Below, piece after piece: positions 9,945 through 12,130 of a stretch of DNA of 12,130 bases. Both the position numbers and the translations under genes were made by a program. Within the stretch, counting starts at the first letter, position 1. Each line of letters begins with the position of its first letter. The stretch is from Betaproteobacteria bacterium UBA3031 (lineage in GTDB: Bacteria; Pseudomonadota; Gammaproteobacteria; Burkholderiales; Eutrophovitaceae). The DNA lies in NCBI GenBank assembly GCA_002367635.1, contig DFDI01000086.1, positions 3,707 to 15,836 on the forward strand, in the 5' to 3' direction. Below the pieces are notes generated by a model. That model made no database searches. It was given only the letters and a program-made list of their open reading frames with translations, and was not told the origin of the DNA.

Positions 9945-9968
9945 TCTTAAGTTATTTAGAAAGTACGC

Positions 9969-12062
9969 ATGGCCCGAACTACCCCTCTTGAGCGCTACCG
10001 AAATATCGGGATTAGTGCGCATATCGACGCTGGTAAAACGACGACAACCGAGCGTATCCTGTTTTACACGGGCGTATCTCATAAAATCGGTGAAGTGCAC
10101 GATGGCGCAGCAGTTATGGACTGGATGGCTCAAGAGCGTGAGCGGGGCATCACCATCACTTCCGCAGCTACAACGTGTTTCTGGAAGGGTATGGACGGCA
10201 CTTTGCCGGAGTACCGGATCAACATCATTGATACGCCTGGACACGTAGACTTTACGATTGAGGTGGAGCGATCAATGCGAGTGCTCGATGGCGCTTGTAT
10301 GGTTTACTGCGCTGTGGGTGGGGTTCAGCCTCAGTCCGAAACGGTGTGGCGACAAGCTAATAAGTATCGAGTGCCGCGTATGGCGTTCGTGAATAAGATG
10401 GACCGTCAAGGGGCTGATTTTTTTAAAGTATTTGAGCAAATGCGAGCAAGGTTGAAGGCTAACCCAATCGCCCTTCAGATTCCTATTGGCGCAGAAGAAG
10501 GTTTTGAGGGGGTCGTGGACCTTGTCAAAATGAAAGCTATTTATTGGGATGACGCTGATGGTGGTACCAAATTCGAACTGAGAGATATTCCCGCTGAGCT
10601 TCGAGCTGAGGCTGATGAGTGGCGAGAAAAATTGATGGAGGCTGCGGCCGAGTCATCTGAGGAGTTGATGAATAAGTATCTCGAGGAAGGCAGTCTTTCT
10701 GAGAAAGAGATACAAGAGGGTATTCGTGCGCGCACCCTCGCGGTTGAGATTGTACCGATGATGTGTGGCACGGCGTTTAAAAACAAAGGTGTTCAGGCGA
10801 TGTTAGATGGGGTAATTGACTATCTGCCGTCGCCACTTGATGTGCCACCTATGAAGTGCGAGACAGAGGCGGGAGAGCCAGCGCAGCGAAAGGCAGATGA
10901 TGCGGAGCCTTTTTCAGCATTAGCATTTAAGATTATGACTGACCCTTATGTGGGTCAGTTGATCTTTTTCCGAGTGTATTCGGGCACATTGAAGGCGGGT
11001 GATTCAGTCTACAACTCTGTGAAGGGCAAAAAAGAGCGTATTGGGCGAATACTCCAAATGCATGCGAATAATCGTGAGGAGCTTAAAGAGGTTCGCGCTG
11101 GAGATATCGCCGCAGCAGTTGGGTTGAAAGATGTGACCACGGGTGACACTCTGTGCAATCAAGATAAGCCAGTGATTCTAGAGCGAATGGTATTTCCTGA
11201 GCCGGTTATATCTCAGGCCGTAGAGCCAAAAACTAAAGTTGATCAGGAAAAAATGGGTATTGCTTTGAGTCGACTGGCGCAAGAGGATCCCTCTTTCAGA
11301 GTCAAAACCGACGAGGAGTCTGGGCAAACAATTATCTCAGGTATGGGCGAGCTTCATCTCGAGATTCTCGTAGACCGGATGAGCCGAGAGTTTGGTGTGG
11401 AAGCGAATATTGGGAAGCCACAGGTTGCCTATCGAGAGGCGATTAAAAAGTCTGTCGAGATTGAGGGTAAGTTTGTTAAGCAAAGTGGTGGTAAGGGGCA
11501 GTACGGCCATGTATGGTTGAAAATGGAGCCTTCCGAACAAGGTGTAGGCTTTGAATTTCATGATGCGACTAAGGGCGGATCGGTTCCTAAAGATTATATT
11601 CCTGCTGTGCAGAAGGGATTGCGAGAGGCTATGACCTCCGGAGTTGTAGCAGGTTACCCGGTGGTAGATATGAAAATTACTTTATTTGACGGTTCGTATC
11701 ATGAGGTCGATTCGTCAGAAAATGCTTTCAAAATGGCGGCTATCCTTGCTTTTAAAGACGGGATGAGGAAGGCGTCTGCGGTTCTGCTGGAGCCTATTAT
11801 GGCTGTAGAGGTCGAAACTCCAGAAGAAAAGATGGGCGATGTTATGGGCGACTTGTCCGGACGTCGAGGTACGATCCAGGGTATGGAAGATATGGTTGGT
11901 GGTGGTAAGGCAATTCGGTCAGAGGTTCCACTTTCGGAAATGTTTGGGTACTCCACTACGCTTCGATCGTTGACGCAAGGGCGTGCGACCTATTCCATGG
12001 AATTTAAGCATTATGCAGACGCACCTAAAAGTATTGCCGAAGCAGTGGTAAATGATAAATAG
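9969..12062 (+). CDS. fusA: Translation elongation factor G
   Basis: The product has 697 residues (E. coli 704) and is the GTPase that drives translocation of tRNA and mRNA after peptide bond formation and, with RRF, ribosome recycling. All GTP-binding motifs are present: AHIDAGKTT (residues 17-25), the switch I segment RGITITSAATT, DTPGH (88-92, with catalytic His92), NKMD (142-145) and GTAFKNKG. The later domains are marked by ISGMGELHLEIL (domain III), KGQYGHVWLKMEP (domain IV) and the domain V region around GDVMGDLSGRRGTIQGM. The start is fixed by the conserved MARTTPLERYRNIGISAH. The Shine-Dalgarno sequence is weak (AGAAAG, 9958-9963, no GG core). With only 24 bases after the rpsG stop, translational coupling to rpsG is likely. 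The stop is TAG at 12060-12062. tuf follows after 45 bases, which contain no clear terminator. Confidence 0.98.
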   Translation: MARTTPLERYRNIGISAHIDAGKTTTTERILFYTGVSHKIGEVHDGAAVMDWMAQERERGITITSAATTCFWKGMDGTLPEYRINIIDTPGHVDFTIEVERSMRVLDGACMVYCAVGGVQPQSETVWRQANKYRVPRMAFVNKMDRQGADFFKVFEQMRARLKANPIALQIPIGAEEGFEGVVDLVKMKAIYWDDADGGTKFELRDIPAELRAEADEWREKLMEAAAESSEELMNKYLEEGSLSEKEIQEGIRARTLAVEIVPMMCGTAFKNKGVQAMLDGVIDYLPSPLDVPPMKCETEAGEPAQRKADDAEPFSALAFKIMTDPYVGQLIFFRVYSGTLKAGDSVYNSVKGKKERIGRILQMHANNREELKEVRAGDIAAAVGLKDVTTGDTLCNQDKPVILERMVFPEPVISQAVEPKTKVDQEKMGIALSRLAQEDPSFRVKTDEESGQTIISGMGELHLEILVDRMSREFGVEANIGKPQVAYREAIKKSVEIEGKFVKQSGGKGQYGHVWLKMEPSEQGVGFEFHDATKGGSVPKDYIPAVQKGLREAMTSGVVAGYPVVDMKITLFDGSYHEVDSSENAFKMAAILAFKDGMRKASAVLLEPIMAVEVETPEEKMGDVMGDLSGRRGTIQGMEDMVGGGKAIRSEVPLSEMFGYSTTLRSLTQGRATYSMEFKHYADAPKSIAEAVVNDK

Positions 12063-12096
12063 CAGGTATTGGTTTTTAACTAATTGATTAAAGGTT

Positions 12097-12103
12097 AAGA
12101 GGA
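12097..12103 (+). promoter_or_regulatory. tuf ribosome-binding site
   Basis: AAGAGGA lies 4 bases before ATG at 12108 and is one of the better Shine-Dalgarno matches in the window, as expected for a very highly expressed gene. The rest of the 45-base fusA-tuf spacer is AT-rich, with no strong hairpin and no clear promoter boxes. Confidence 0.7.
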
Positions 12104-12107
12104 CATC

Positions 12108-12130
12108 ATGGCAAAGGGAAAGTTTGAGCG
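12108..12130 (+). CDS. tuf: Translation elongation factor Tu, first codons (3' end outside window)
   Basis: Only seven complete codons are visible, MAKGKFE, followed by CG. This is the N terminus typical of betaproteobacterial EF-Tu (the next codon would be Arg). EF-Tu carries aminoacyl-tRNA to the ribosomal A site as a GTP complex. Its place directly after fusA, with a good ribosome-binding site, is the standard str operon order. With so little sequence the call rests on the N-terminal match and gene order. Many betaproteobacteria have two nearly identical tuf copies, and the window cannot show which this is. Confidence 0.9.

Noticed and set aside
9855..10244. 129-codon antisense open frame across the rpsG-fusA junction
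   Set aside because: It overlaps two conserved genes and has no recognisable domain. It is explained by the base pattern of the + strand coding.

Overview
This window is a ribosome and RNA-polymerase housekeeping block, with every gene on the + strand. The order is rplL (3' end only), rpoB, rpoC, rpsL, rpsG, fusA and tuf (first codons only). It joins the 'rif' cluster (L7/L12 plus the beta and beta' subunits) directly to the 'str' cluster (S12, S7, EF-G, EF-Tu). The proteins point to a betaproteobacterium. RpoB opens with MAYSFTEKKRIRKSFAKR and ends in DIDLDRH, RpoC opens with MKALLDLFKQV, and EF-Tu opens with MAKGKFE, all of them betaproteobacterial forms. Base composition looks close to half G+C, lower than in the GC-rich Burkholderiaceae. 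I cannot name a genus from the sequence alone.

Layout: bases 1-231 are the C-terminal domain of L7/L12. Bases 232-473 are a 242-bp gene-free spacer packed with hairpins, including an intrinsic-terminator-like element. It probably sets the ratio of polymerase to ribosomal protein expression. rpoB (474-4607) and rpoC (4661-8905) follow and look intact, with all catalytic and zinc-binding residues that I checked present. Bases 8906-9056 form a compact regulatory spacer. It holds a near-consensus sigma-70 promoter whose -35 box overlaps the rpoC stop codon, a terminator-like hairpin that contains the -10 box of that promoter, and a perfect 11-bp stem with a T-run ahead of rpsL. rpsL (9057-9431), rpsG (9474-9944), fusA (9969-12062) and the start of tuf (12108 onward) are closely spaced and read as one operon.

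Together the genes make the core of RNA polymerase, two small-subunit ribosomal proteins of the decoding and head regions, the stalk protein that recruits translation factors, and the two GTPases that drive elongation. I found no mobile element, CRISPR array, tRNA or rRNA gene, pseudogene or foreign-looking insert. I found no new multi-gene system. What deserves a second look is RNA-level and promoter-level regulation in the two larger spacers, plus a lineage-variable insert in RpoC. All hairpins were paired by eye and no folding energies were computed.
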